From the NCBI GenBank assembly GCA_030065855.1, contig JASJCT010000024.1, forward strand, positions 1 through 54,673: a stretch of DNA of 54,673 nt. The letters are read 5' to 3'. The position numbers were made by a program, and so were the translations under genes. Positions 46,299 to 54,541 of this stretch are shown here, piece after piece. The stretch's first letter is position 1, and every line of letters begins with the position of its first letter. Under the pieces are notes generated by a model. The model ran no database searches. It worked only from the letters and a program-made list of their open reading frames with translations, and had not been told where the DNA came from. Source of the DNA: Myxococcota bacterium. Lineage in GTDB: Bacteria > Myxococcota_A > Polyangia > JAAYKL01.

Positions 46299-46322
46299 TG
46301 GTCTAAATAGACCAAGTAGACC
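46299..46322. promoter_or_regulatory. Palindromic operator of TA module 2
   Basis: TGGTCTA-AA-TAGACCA (46299-46314), with a further TAGACC half-site at 46317-46322 and a GGTC at 46329-46332. Phd-type antitoxins usually bind such palindromes to repress their own operon. It is 23 bases upstream of the antitoxin start. Confidence 0.65.
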
Positions 46323-46338
46323 TAGTATGGTCAATCAT

Positions 46339-46438
46339 ACCTACGATAGCTGAGTGAGTCAATTTCTTTCTATACCCACCTTCTCAGCACCTACGATAGC
46401 TGAGTGAGTCAATTTCTTTCTATACCCACCTTCTCAGC
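46339..46438. repeat. Perfect 50-bp tandem duplication
   Basis: 46339-46388 and 46389-46438 are identical over 50 of 50 bases (unit starting ACCTACGATAGCTGAGTGAG). The perfect match suggests a recent duplication. It lies between the TA module 2 operator and the RAYT gene. Such direct repeats are prone to loss and gain by slippage. Confidence 0.9.
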
Positions 46439-46733
46439 CACTGTCACATAGCGGCCTCACTGATATAGAAGTGGCACTCCTCTGATCCGTACTTTGTTGT
46501 CAATATTAAGAGAGACGCATTCTTCTGCCATCGAACAATCCTTCTAAATTACGAGAGTAAAATGGTTGGTCGTTGTCAGAAGAATACTTTACTTTATTTT
46601 TTTGTAATGATAACACCTGGTGCTATCGGAGCGATCAGTTTACCCGCCATATGACACACGTATTGAGGCCCCAATCCGGGCCTCTGAGATAAATTTTTCT
46701 TCATTTTGGCCGGTTAAGTTGGAAACATTTTTT
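46439..46733. other. AT-rich gap upstream of the RAYT gene
   Basis: No gene is visible. An inverted repeat ATTCTTCTG / CAGAAGAAT (46519-46527 and 46577-46585) and a hairpin GAGGCCC-CAATCC-GGGCCTC (46665-46684) are the only structures. The second is a candidate recognition hairpin for the neighbouring transposase. Confidence 0.5.
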
Positions 46734-46767
46734 CTCCTTGTCCGATAGGAGGGCAACAAGGAGGAAA
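46730..46767 (+). promoter_or_regulatory. Hairpin sequestering the RAYT ribosome-binding site
   Basis: CTCCTTGT (46734-46741) pairs with ACAAGGAG (46756-46763), and four T-A or G-T pairs extend the stem (46730-46733 with 46764-46767). The AAGGAGG ribosome-binding site of the gene starting at 46773 is inside the stem, so initiation should be reduced when it is folded. Confidence 0.6.
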
Positions 46768-46772
46768 TTGCC

Positions 46773-47705
46773 ATGGGAGATCGACCCAGATGGATTAAAG
46801 CCGATGCTGTCTATTGTGAGGTCCAACGGACTGTTGATAGATGCTTCCTGTTCAAGCCGGACGAACAAGTGCGCCAGATTATCGGGGCATCCGCAGGCAG
46901 GGCGCTGGAGAAGTATCCTGTAAAGTTGTTTTGTCTCGACTTCAATATTAACCATAAGCATGACCTCATCGCGCCTATCTCTGATGCGCCTGAACATATC
47001 CAGGCTGTGGCCAGGTTCCATCAGATGTTCAACTCGTTGGTCGCAAGAGGCATCAATAAATACTATGGCCGGGAAGGCGCCCTCTTTTCATCTCGTAATC
47101 GGTCGACCGAAGCCGTAGATAATACGAGTCTGGAGCAGCAGCTGTTTTATGCAATAACGAATCCAGCAAAAGATGGGCTGGTGGACAGGGTCGCCCATTG
47201 GAAAGGGTATTCTAGCTACCAGCAGCTCGCCACTGGCGAGGTTGAGCAATTCCGGTATATCGACTGGACGGCCTGGCACAAAGCCGGAGGATTGAAGAGC
47301 GGAAAGAAGCCGGAAGCGTACATTAAGGCGGTGCGTGTGAAGCTCAGTCCGCTTCCTGGATGGGAGCAGATGTCTGAACACAAACGCCAGGCGTACTTTC
47401 GAAGAGAAGTGCGTAAGCACGAGGCCCAGTATCGAGAGGAGCGGGAGCGGCAAGGTCGGCCCGCCATGGGGCCTCGCAAATTGGCCAAGGTCGATCCCCG
47501 GGACACCCCCAAGACACCCCTTGTCCGGACCCGGCAACCCATTTGTCACGCAGCGACCGAAGAGGCAGCAGAAGACTATCGGGAAGCCCTTGGGAATTTT
47601 CTAGACCAATACTGGTACGCATCAGGCATGTGGCAGCGGGGCGCTCGCAACATCGAGTTTCCCCGCGGCTCGTTCAAGCCGCCGGACATTTGCGCTGCGG
47701 CATAG
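46773..47705 (+). CDS. REP-associated tyrosine transposase (RAYT/Y1 type)
   Basis: 310 residues from the ATG at 46773. Y1/HUH nuclease pattern: a His-x-His metal site in NINHKHDLI (His61, His63; family consensus MPNHvH) and the catalytic Tyr126 in FYAITNPAKDGLVD, followed by WKGYSS. This is the layout of RAYT-type transposases, which act on REP hairpins. The C-terminal 120 residues are basic and specific to this subgroup. REP-like doublets occur elsewhere in the window (9952-11270). Not tied to TA modules functionally. Confidence 0.83.
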   Translation: MGDRPRWIKADAVYCEVQRTVDRCFLFKPDEQVRQIIGASAGRALEKYPVKLFCLDFNINHKHDLIAPISDAPEHIQAVARFHQMFNSLVARGINKYYGREGALFSSRNRSTEAVDNTSLEQQLFYAITNPAKDGLVDRVAHWKGYSSYQQLATGEVEQFRYIDWTAWHKAGGLKSGKKPEAYIKAVRVKLSPLPGWEQMSEHKRQAYFRREVRKHEAQYREERERQGRPAMGPRKLAKVDPRDTPKTPLVRTRQPICHAATEEAAEDYREALGNFLDQYWYASGMWQRGARNIEFPRGSFKPPDICAAA

Positions 47706-47928
47706 CATAAGGAACAGCGTATCCAACCACCCAATCCGGTTCCCTTACAGGATCGGTGCGTCCTGAATCTAAGAACAACAAGCGTTAAGCTCTGGATTTC
47801 CAGATATTGCTATCGATTTCTCTGAAATTCATTGCGCATGTCTAAGATCGGCATCCCGATTCTGAGTGTCCATCGTATCATCCAGCCAATCCGGTCAATT
47901 TTCGAACGAGAGAAATAAATATCTCACA

Positions 47929-47975
47929 GGTCCGAATTGGGGTCCGAATTGGGGCCGTATTGGGGCCCGCATTGA
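47929..47975. repeat. 12-bp tandem repeat, about four copies
   Basis: GGTCCGAATTGG occurs twice exactly (47929-47940, 47941-47952), followed by diverged units GGCCGTATTGG and GGCCCGCATTGA to 47975. It lies just beyond the stop of the lipoprotein at 47987. Nothing else is seen in 47706-47986. Confidence 0.8.
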
Positions 47976-47986
47976 GGATCATTGGA

Positions 47987-48688
47987 TCATTGACACACTC
48001 CGTAGGAACACCAAAAACAGGCTCCACCAGAGCTGACCCAACCTTTCTCGCTCGATTCTTTGTCCGAGTATTCATCTAAGTGACACCATCTCAAATAGGT
48101 CGCTGATTCTACGGACTTTGAAGACCCGTCATCACACACTATATCAAAAGAGACAGTTGTTTTTATCATAGCTGCCGAATCAGACCATTCTAAGTGAAAA
48201 CTGTATCCCTCAGATGTTTTTTTTAAAGCGTCTAGCTCAAAGGACATCTCATTCTCAGTCAAATCGCCAACTGCGTTTGAAATCCGCTTAATATCCATTG
48301 TTGGTGGACCTATGAAATAGTTTTGTAAATCAAGAGGTACATTTATCAATCCTTCGGCGACCCTGAATTCAGGTGTGGATACATCAAAATCAAAATCCAG
48401 AGTGACCTTCGCAGCGAGGTTGCTTACAATCACAGTCGGACCTTCATCCTCCTCACCTGACGAGCAGATCGCATTCATGGTTGGTGAAATGCCAGGTTCG
48501 GGAGATTCAACCTGGCCATTTTCTAATTCAGTCCAACACATCCAGTTGCTGCAAAGCTCATCTTTATCCGGAGGATTGTGGCAGGTAACACAAGCCATCA
48601 AAACTCCAATAGAACAGCAACCAAGCCAGATAAAATCTGACCTTTTTCTACTCTTTATGGTCAGGCAATTTTTTAACAAACAATACAT
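47987..48688 (-). CDS. Putative Cys-rich lipoprotein, unknown function
   Basis: 233 residues, AGGAGG six bases ahead of the ATG. A signal-like region (basic residues 7-16, then SIGVLMACVTC, with lipobox LMAC) is followed by an acidic region and a beta-rich domain (VTLDFDFDVSTPEF). The C-terminus has several Cys (CHLDEY, CFWCSYGVCQ). No family recognised. It is 112 bases downstream of the second protease on the same strand and may be part of that cassette. Confidence 0.7.
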   Translation of the reverse strand: MYCLLKNCLTIKSRKRSDFIWLGCCSIGVLMACVTCHNPPDKDELCSNWMCWTELENGQVESPEPGISPTMNAICSSGEEDEGPTVIVSNLAAKVTLDFDFDVSTPEFRVAEGLINVPLDLQNYFIGPPTMDIKRISNAVGDLTENEMSFELDALKKTSEGYSFHLEWSDSAAMIKTTVSFDIVCDDGSSKSVESATYLRWCHLDEYSDKESSEKGWVSSGGACFWCSYGVCQ

Positions 48689-48800
48689 GAGGTCCTCCTC
48701 AACAAACCTATTTTTTGGTGCTTAATAATTTATCATATGCATTGCTTTTTTAAAAGATTCGTCTGCATCTTCCTGAATTGTCGAAAGCTTGCAGGTATTT

Positions 48801-50252
48801 CTACGGGCAAATAGGAGCACAGTTCCCATCACCACAACATTGAAATCCAGGTTCACAGCATCCTATTACCTCGCCAAAGGGAAGAGATGGACAGCAAGTG
48901 GTACCATTGCGGCAGCCTCGAGACGTTGTTTCGGTCGCGCAACAGTGATATCTTTCGGGATTTATACAAATGTAATCATTCGGATCAGAGAGTGATTCAC
49001 AAGGTTCGAGAAGTGCTGGGCATTGTGGAGGATCTGGAGTATCCATTATTTGGGCCTTGAATGTACTACCATTTTGAGCATGAAAGCCTGGAGAAAGGCG
49101 TATCCGGCCATTGCTGTGATTATATGCTTGAAATTTCACATTAGCTTTTTGACTTATAATCGCTGTAGAGGAATTATGGATATCTTGCCTTGTGGCAACG
49201 ATCGCGTTGCTCATGTAAATGCCTTCAGTTGTATTGTAATCACCATTTGCTATTTCGGGCAGGGTTGATACATCGAGATCTGCTGGCAGAAGTTCATGCC
49301 GATACCGCAAAACAGCATTTCTCGCACGCTGCAATTGTCCATTTGACCACCAGTCTCTACAATCATCATCGCCACCGAGGTAAGTCATTAGATTTTCTAC
49401 AGGATCCATCCCGGTGAGATTTGGACATGTATCCCTAGGAGAGCATCCTTCGCCATCTTCAGCCGGTGTATCGTCAACCCAGTCTCCCTCAATTTCGTCA
49501 CATCCTCCTTGAAAAGTATGATATAGGCCTAACCAATGACCAATTTCGTGAGGAAATGTAGATGTTTTTAGAACAACATCTCCACCATTCCATCGTTCCA
49601 GAAAAAGACCCTGTCTTCGATCGTATTGAGAATGCTCTCTTTCACTATAATAGTCCTTAAATTTCCAAGGAAAAGTTCCGGCTCCCACTGTACTACCTTC
49701 AACTTGCCATACTACATATACATTGAGGATCCTGCTTGGATTAACAGCGTGTTGTAATGCGTTTACGTCATCATACCAGTGATCCGGATTCACTGGATCA
49801 TCTCCACCTTCTCCTCTCTCGTGAAATTCAATATCATATTCTAAAAATTTAAACCAAGTATTAACGAAATAATTATAATTTAAATTATTAATGCCATCGC
49901 GCACCCAATCTCTTAAATATTCCCATTGTATATCGGCATCCATGAAGTGAACATAAACTGGTATTTCGAGGCGATCAGGGCCGATCATTTGAACAGAATC
50001 GTCCCAGTCTGCTGCTCTCTGTGTATGAGAAGTCCCTAGCATATCCGATATTTTATCTCGAAACTCTTTTTCTATAATGCGCTGTTCTTCGATCGGAGGA
50101 GACTTGGTTCCGCATTCAGCAGAGGCCTCGTTGAAATGTTGCGCCTGCGCCCGTAATGTTGGGAGAATGCAGGAAAGCATAAATAGCATTGATAGAATTA
50201 TATGTCGCGAATACCAACAGCGAAAGGACGGTTTTTGATTTATTTTTTTCAT
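48801..50252 (-). CDS. M43-type metalloprotease with 3-coathanger stack domain (cassette 2)
   Basis: 483 residues, AAGGAG upstream. Signal peptide (IILSMLFMLSCILPTLRAQA, cleavage near residue 37). Zinc motif HEIGHWLGLYH (235-245), Met-turn NLMTYLGG (Met290). The coathanger stack region (NGRIRLSPGFHAQNGSTFKAQI, about 380-402) is followed by a Cys-rich tail of about 80 residues with over 15 Cys. It is clearly paralogous to the protease at 34863 in all parts, though the tails differ in Cys spacing. It is 63 bases after the paralogous fibre gene. The DNA is visibly AT-richer than the rest of the window. Confidence 0.9.
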   Translation of the reverse strand: MKKINQKPSFRCWYSRHIILSMLFMLSCILPTLRAQAQHFNEASAECGTKSPPIEEQRIIEKEFRDKISDMLGTSHTQRAADWDDSVQMIGPDRLEIPVYVHFMDADIQWEYLRDWVRDGINNLNYNYFVNTWFKFLEYDIEFHERGEGGDDPVNPDHWYDDVNALQHAVNPSRILNVYVVWQVEGSTVGAGTFPWKFKDYYSEREHSQYDRRQGLFLERWNGGDVVLKTSTFPHEIGHWLGLYHTFQGGCDEIEGDWVDDTPAEDGEGCSPRDTCPNLTGMDPVENLMTYLGGDDDCRDWWSNGQLQRARNAVLRYRHELLPADLDVSTLPEIANGDYNTTEGIYMSNAIVATRQDIHNSSTAIISQKANVKFQAYNHSNGRIRLSPGFHAQNGSTFKAQIMDTPDPPQCPALLEPCESLSDPNDYICINPERYHCCATETTSRGCRNGTTCCPSLPFGEVIGCCEPGFQCCGDGNCAPICP

Positions 50253-50315
50253 CCTTGCAACTCCTTATCTTTGAAAGGTTGTTGCCTTTCAATGTTCTTG
50301 TCGCCGTTGCGAGGC

Positions 50316-51818
50316 TTAGTTGTTTCCCCGTGCAATCCGCTGTTCCAGCTCAGAAATTCGCTTGCTTTGGGCTATCATTTGCTTGTTTTGAGCTATCAAA
50401 TGCAGGGTCAGCTCTTCGATTTTTTGCAACAGGCGAGCATTTGCATCTCCTAGAGAAACACCCTCCTGTGCGGTCTCTTCAGCAGATGGGATACCAGGTA
50501 AATGACTGTTTTCCTCGATATATTCTTCTACTTCATCTAGGGACCAGAGATCATAATTGTCCCCGAAAACATAGTCAGCTGAAAACTGTTCTACGATAAC
50601 TTCTTCGGCTTGAATTGTGCCGTGCACAGATAATTCATGGTCTGGAGATGTTGTTCGAATCCCTACTCGGCCTGTATTAGTAATCGTCATTATGTCTGCG
50701 GTGTCGTAGTGCCCAAAATGAAGATCCTCTCCAGCGGCGTTCCACTGTATTTTGAACCACTGGGAAGTCTCCGCATCATCGTCATAAAAGGTAATCGCAG
50801 ATCTTCTCTCACCATCCACTCCAATACGAATCGCATCTTCGTTAGCGCTAGACGCGGTTTTTGCGACTTCTAACTTAGCAGCAGGCGTCGTTGTACCTAT
50901 GCCGAAATTGCCGTTTGGTTTTAGGCGCATTTTGTCTTGGTTTCCTATTCTGAATAACATCTCTCTACCAGATGCGGCATTTAGATACGTGTGCCCAAGC
51001 CTATGCTGTAGCAGGGCATAACTGGTTGTGTTGTTTTGGTCGTAATGCGCAAATGCCGCATAGTCAGCATGGCCGCAGTATCCAATCGCCGCTCTGCCGA
51101 GATTATTTACAAGGTCTGACTCAGTAGTATTTATTTTACCCCAAACCATCAAATCCATAAGTTTGTTAGAATATCCCACATGAACATCACGGTAGCCCCC
51201 ACGACCATCAACGATAAACGAATTAGCGCAGATATTCATAAAAGAATCAGGGCACTCTAGTTCACCTCGCAGAGCATTTTGGGGGTAAAGGATGTCTTTA
51301 TCCGCAGTGAAGGCAGTTAAATTGCCTGTGTCGCTCTGTGTGATATAAGCAATAGTGTGATGTTCTAGACCCTGAATCATCGATTCTTCTCTATCTATAG
51401 GAACGGCACCAGAGTCAAACACAGGTGCTCTTCGCTTAGCAATTGGGACCTGTGTCTCATTGCTTGAGAATCCGTCGTACACTTTCACCCGGATATTTGG
51501 AGAGATGCTTGTAGCTAACGCCTCAGAATCGACCGCCTCCCCCTTGACCAAAACCTCGCAGAGGTTTGTTTTGTCGACCCCCGTGTTGATGACATCGATT
51601 GCCGACTCAAGGGATTGGTGAGCCGTCGTCCAAGACTTTCCGTCTCCCTCGGGTTCTGCGTCCTGGTCCACGTACCTAACACACTTGGTTTTTTCTGCCT
51701 CCTCTGCTTTGGTTGCTGTCTCTTGCGAATCATCCCAATTGGTTCCATCCCAATCGTTCTCCTCGCACGCACACCCGGCCATTAAAAATAACCACGCTGC
51801 CATTGCCCATCTCGTCAT
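50316..51818 (-). CDS. Fibre-like lipoprotein with coiled-coil tail (cassette 2)
   Basis: 500 residues, GGGAGG upstream. Lipobox FLMAGC (Cys 16). N-terminal DUF1565-like stub (CVRYVDQDAEPEGDGKSWTTA). Fibre units (FGIGTTTPAAKLEVAK, VGIRTTSPDHELSVHG) and the same middle motif as cassette 1 (IGY..G..DYA..AH.D.NNTT.YAL.Q). The tail YVFGDNYDLWSLDEVEEYIEENSHLPGIP is followed by a coiled coil (LLQKIEELTLHLIAQNKQMIAQSKRI). Same design as the protein at 36400, so a trimeric outer-membrane fibre is likely. Confidence 0.85.
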   Translation of the reverse strand: MTRWAMAAWLFLMAGCACEENDWDGTNWDDSQETATKAEEAEKTKCVRYVDQDAEPEGDGKSWTTAHQSLESAIDVINTGVDKTNLCEVLVKGEAVDSEALATSISPNIRVKVYDGFSSNETQVPIAKRRAPVFDSGAVPIDREESMIQGLEHHTIAYITQSDTGNLTAFTADKDILYPQNALRGELECPDSFMNICANSFIVDGRGGYRDVHVGYSNKLMDLMVWGKINTTESDLVNNLGRAAIGYCGHADYAAFAHYDQNNTTSYALLQHRLGHTYLNAASGREMLFRIGNQDKMRLKPNGNFGIGTTTPAAKLEVAKTASSANEDAIRIGVDGERRSAITFYDDDAETSQWFKIQWNAAGEDLHFGHYDTADIMTITNTGRVGIRTTSPDHELSVHGTIQAEEVIVEQFSADYVFGDNYDLWSLDEVEEYIEENSHLPGIPSAEETAQEGVSLGDANARLLQKIEELTLHLIAQNKQMIAQSKRISELEQRIARGNN

Positions 51819-52239
51819 TTTAAAACCTCCCTGGACTTGTGCTGCGGAATTGCAGCTTTTATTAGTTTTGAATATTGCAAAATCAAAACTTTCCTTCGCC
51901 CGATGGCTGCTATTTTTAGTATGTGTAATTGCTTGTAACCCATTGGGTTAACTATAGCACGAGGGGGGAAGAAAAATCAAAAAAAACAAGTCACTATAGT
52001 GAAATAAAAGACGCTAAAGTGACCATGAATGTGAAGCGCCAAGATGATTTAAGTGGTTTAAAAAATCTGATGTGGCGGCTGGACTAAATAGAGTAAAATT
52101 AGGTTAAAGACGGAATGAACTGTTTGGAATATAACCTAAAAATGCTCCTACAGTTTAAAAAAACTGCGTAATATGATGGCTACAGAGATGATAAAAGGCT
52201 CTCCTGCGGTTTAAAAATGGTCTAGATAATTGGTGATCT
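51819..52239. other. AT-rich gap with a 12-bp palindrome and a hairpin
   Basis: No gene is visible. A perfect palindrome TCACTATAGTGA (51991-52002) lies about 173 bases upstream of the fibre gene. The hairpin CAGTTT-AAAA-AAACTG (52151-52166) and a related second half (CTCCTGCGGTTTAAAAA near 52202) are also present. The palindrome could be a regulator site for cassette 2. Confidence 0.5.
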
Positions 52240-53106
52240 CTATATCGAAAAATATATACCGATAAATATCTCCACCATGGGCTCGTCGATCATAGAGCGT
52301 TTAAGCTCGAGCATGGGAATGCTACCGCACCACCAATGGGTGGCCGCCCTCATACCCGCGTGGATGCCAAATCGCTTATCTAGCGCTGTTCTCCACAAGG
52401 CAGTGCCCAAGGTGTTCCAGGTGATTTCAGGTGTGCCTATCCGATGTCCTGGGCCTCGATAAACGCGGAGCAATGCAATCTCTACCTCTATCTGGTGTTT
52501 AGTGGTCACTGAAAAATTGCTCCGCACGCCAGCGCCAAAAACCAACTGGGTCGTATAGCTCTTTGCGCTTGAAGAGGGCGGCTCAAAGAACTGTCGCCCG
52601 AACAGGTGTCCTGCCAAGTGCAACCGACCGAGTGGCTTGAGATGGCCCCACATCCCCACTTCCACGCCGTGATCGTGCAATCCACCGATGGACCAAGGCT
52701 CGCCATCCACCCATTCGTACTCGATTCTATGAACGAGATAGGCAGCTTCAAATGCCAGGTAGTCGCCGAGATGAAATCGGGTCCCCACTTCATGACCAAA
52801 GGCGAGCAAGGAGATATTCTTCCAGCCCATTGTCGACAGCATATGCTGACCAAATACCCCGATAGTATCGCCCAGCCGGTAGTTCCAAATGAGGGTGCCT
52901 CCGAAAATACGGGTATTGCCATTTGATAGGGCCTCGACCCTAGGCACATAGATACCGACCGCGTCCATGCGAACGTCCACAGTGCGCTTCTCTGGAAGGT
53001 GACGCCCACTCCTGGTTGCCGGGGTTAGGCTATTGGTTGACGCGATCCCGGGGGTTAGTCCACATAGTACTGTCACCAGCATAAAGATGTTGACATTTGC
53101 ATGCAT
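52240..53106 (-). CDS. Probable outer-membrane beta-barrel protein
   Basis: About 288 residues if started at the ATG at 53106, where a signal peptide begins (MHANVNIFMLVTVLCGLTPGIAS). A longer frame reaches 53181 and the start is not certain. Alternating hydrophobic strands with aromatic girdles run through most of the sequence (GTLIWNYRLG, LAFEAAYLVHRIEYEW, LGRLHLAGHLFGRQFF, VEIEIALLRVYRG). It ends FIGIYFSI, a terminal aromatic/hydrophobic strand as in barrel proteins. No specific family recognised. Divergent from the SD lipoprotein. Confidence 0.7.
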   Translation of the reverse strand: MHANVNIFMLVTVLCGLTPGIASTNSLTPATRSGRHLPEKRTVDVRMDAVGIYVPRVEALSNGNTRIFGGTLIWNYRLGDTIGVFGQHMLSTMGWKNISLLAFGHEVGTRFHLGDYLAFEAAYLVHRIEYEWVDGEPWSIGGLHDHGVEVGMWGHLKPLGRLHLAGHLFGRQFFEPPSSSAKSYTTQLVFGAGVRSNFSVTTKHQIEVEIALLRVYRGPGHRIGTPEITWNTLGTALWRTALDKRFGIHAGMRAATHWWCGSIPMLELKRSMIDEPMVEIFIGIYFSI

Positions 53107-53222
53107 GGCTATCTTGGTTCTGATTTCATATTGTGGGCAATCGGTCAAGCCGTTGATCATGGCCAATAAATGATTTGGCATTCAGCATTGTAAAATTCAT
53201 CGCAGACAAAAAATCATTGACG

Positions 53223-53228
53223 TATAAT
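53223..53228 (+). promoter_or_regulatory. Possible -10 box of the SD lipoprotein gene
   Basis: TATAAT at 53223-53228, 58 bases before the start codon. No good -35 at the expected distance, so support is weak. Confidence 0.25.
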
Positions 53229-53285
53229 AGAGGTTCGATTAGGCATGAAAACTGGGAAATGACCAGAAAAAAGGAGAATTTCAGA

Positions 53286-53978
53286 ATGGGAAGTATTATT
53301 AGGCTGTTAGTGTTGACACTCTTTGCCCTGGTATCGATCTGCGGTGTGAACTGCTCTGGTGATGACGATACCGGGAGCAGCGACACCGACACTGACACAG
53401 ACAGCGATTCGGATTCAGACAGCGATTCGGATTCAGACAGTGATTCGGATTCAGACAGTGATTCGGATTCAGACAGCGATTCGGATTCAGACAGTGATAG
53501 CGATACGGACACAGACAGCGATTCGGATTCAGATACAGATACGGATACCGATACAGACACAGACACGGATACCGATACAGACACAGATACAGACACGGAC
53601 ACGGATACAGACACGGACACGGATACAGACACGGATACGGAAACATTTCCGGAAAACTGCACAGACGGGGAAACCTTTGATGAAGCCAATATTGATTTAA
53701 ACGACACTGAAAAGGAGTTTCCCTTTGAAGACGACACCGATATGGAGACAATAAACTGCCCCGACCTGTCAGAGAGCTCTTCCCCGTGTGAGCTGTATGA
53801 ATTGGGCGCTAGCTACTACACTGGATGCTGTATTGCCAGTGATAGGCTGCTGAGAGGTGTGATCAACGGAAACAGTCTCAGGGAAGACGTGTGCGGCGGG
53901 GCGAGTAAAAGATGCGATGGAAGGGGCAGCATCTTGATAAATGGCGTGGAGTATCAAGCCCACCAGTGCTACTTCTAA
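53286..53978 (+). CDS. SD-linker lipoprotein with Cys-rich C-terminal domain
   Basis: 230 residues from the ATG at 53286 (AAGGAG nine bases ahead). Lipobox near GVNC (residue 20), then about 100 residues of almost pure Asp alternating with Ser or Thr, then a compact C-terminal domain of about 110 residues with eight Cys (CTDGETFDEA, CCIASDRLLRG, CGGASKRC), which suggests disulfide stabilisation. Function unknown. The same linker type occurs in the proteins at 2388 and 39403. The linker DNA is an 18-bp tandem repeat. No catalytic motif. Confidence 0.85.
   Translation: MGSIIRLLVLTLFALVSICGVNCSGDDDTGSSDTDTDTDSDSDSDSDSDSDSDSDSDSDSDSDSDSDSDSDSDTDTDSDSDSDTDTDTDTDTDTDTDTDTDTDTDTDTDTDTDTDTDTETFPENCTDGETFDEANIDLNDTEKEFPFEDDTDMETINCPDLSESSSPCELYELGASYYTGCCIASDRLLRGVINGNSLREDVCGGASKRCDGRGSILINGVEYQAHQCYF
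53400..53489. repeat. 18-bp tandem repeat coding the Asp-Ser linker
   Basis: Five consecutive units of GACAGCGATTCGGATTCA or GACAGTGATTCGGATTCA at 53400-53489, followed by diverged 6-bp Asp-Thr units to about 53645. Unit variants differ only by silent T/C changes. Expansion or contraction by multiples of 18 would stay in frame. Confidence 0.9.
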
Positions 53979-54011
53979 CTACTTGAATTGATCAATAAAT
54001 CTCAGGTTTCA

Positions 54012-54524
54012 TCACCACGTTTCGTATTTTACAATGGCGTCTAGTGGCAACCGGCTTTTGACACCTGGCAAGGGGTCGGTCGGATATCCCAACGTCATTA
54101 GCTCCACTACTCGAATTTTGTTCGGTATCCTGAGCAGGGATTTGACCACTGCTTCGTCAAAAGCGCCTATCCAGCAAGTACCCAACCCCAGTGCGACCGC
54201 GGTCAGTGAAATGTGATCAAGAGCAATGCTCACATCGATTGGATAGCTCAGTTGGCCGCAGGCCATGACGTGGTTGTCAGTGTCAGCACAGGCGACAATC
54301 ACCACCGGGGCTTTGGCCACGAATTTCTGATTGAAGGCTGCAGCTGCGATACTGCTGCGCATGTCCCTGTCTTTAACGATGACAAACCGCCATTCCTGTC
54401 GGTTGGATGCAGAGGGTGCAATGCGCGCGGCCTCAAATATCTGGTCAATTTTTTCTTGCTCCACGGGTTTTTCGAGATAACGTCGCACGCTTTTTCTCGT
54501 CTTAATCGCTTCGAATACATCCAT
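54012..54524 (-). CDS. Nitroreductase-family flavoprotein
   Basis: 170 residues: typical short nitroreductase, MDVFEAIKTRKSVRRYLEKPVEQEKI, the FMN-binding RIAPSASNRQEWRFVIV, the central ALDHISLTAVALGLGTCWIGAF and the C-terminal LMTLGYPTDP. It reduces nitro or quinone-like compounds with NAD(P)H and FMN; the physiological substrate is unknown. Single gene, followed by dispersed repeat DNA. Confidence 0.93.
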   Translation of the reverse strand: MDVFEAIKTRKSVRRYLEKPVEQEKIDQIFEAARIAPSASNRQEWRFVIVKDRDMRSSIAAAAFNQKFVAKAPVVIVACADTDNHVMACGQLSYPIDVSIALDHISLTAVALGLGTCWIGAFDEAVVKSLLRIPNKIRVVELMTLGYPTDPLPGVKSRLPLDAIVKYETW

Positions 54525-54541
54525 TGTTTACCTGCTGCTTT

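Noticed and set aside
53400..53645. CRISPR-like tandem repeat
   Set aside because: Units are contiguous and coding, with no spacers and no cas genes.
53126..53737. Long minus-strand open frame coding Val-Ser/Ser-Val repeats
   Set aside because: It is the complement of the Asp-Ser linker repeat of the real gene; low complexity, no ribosome-binding site.
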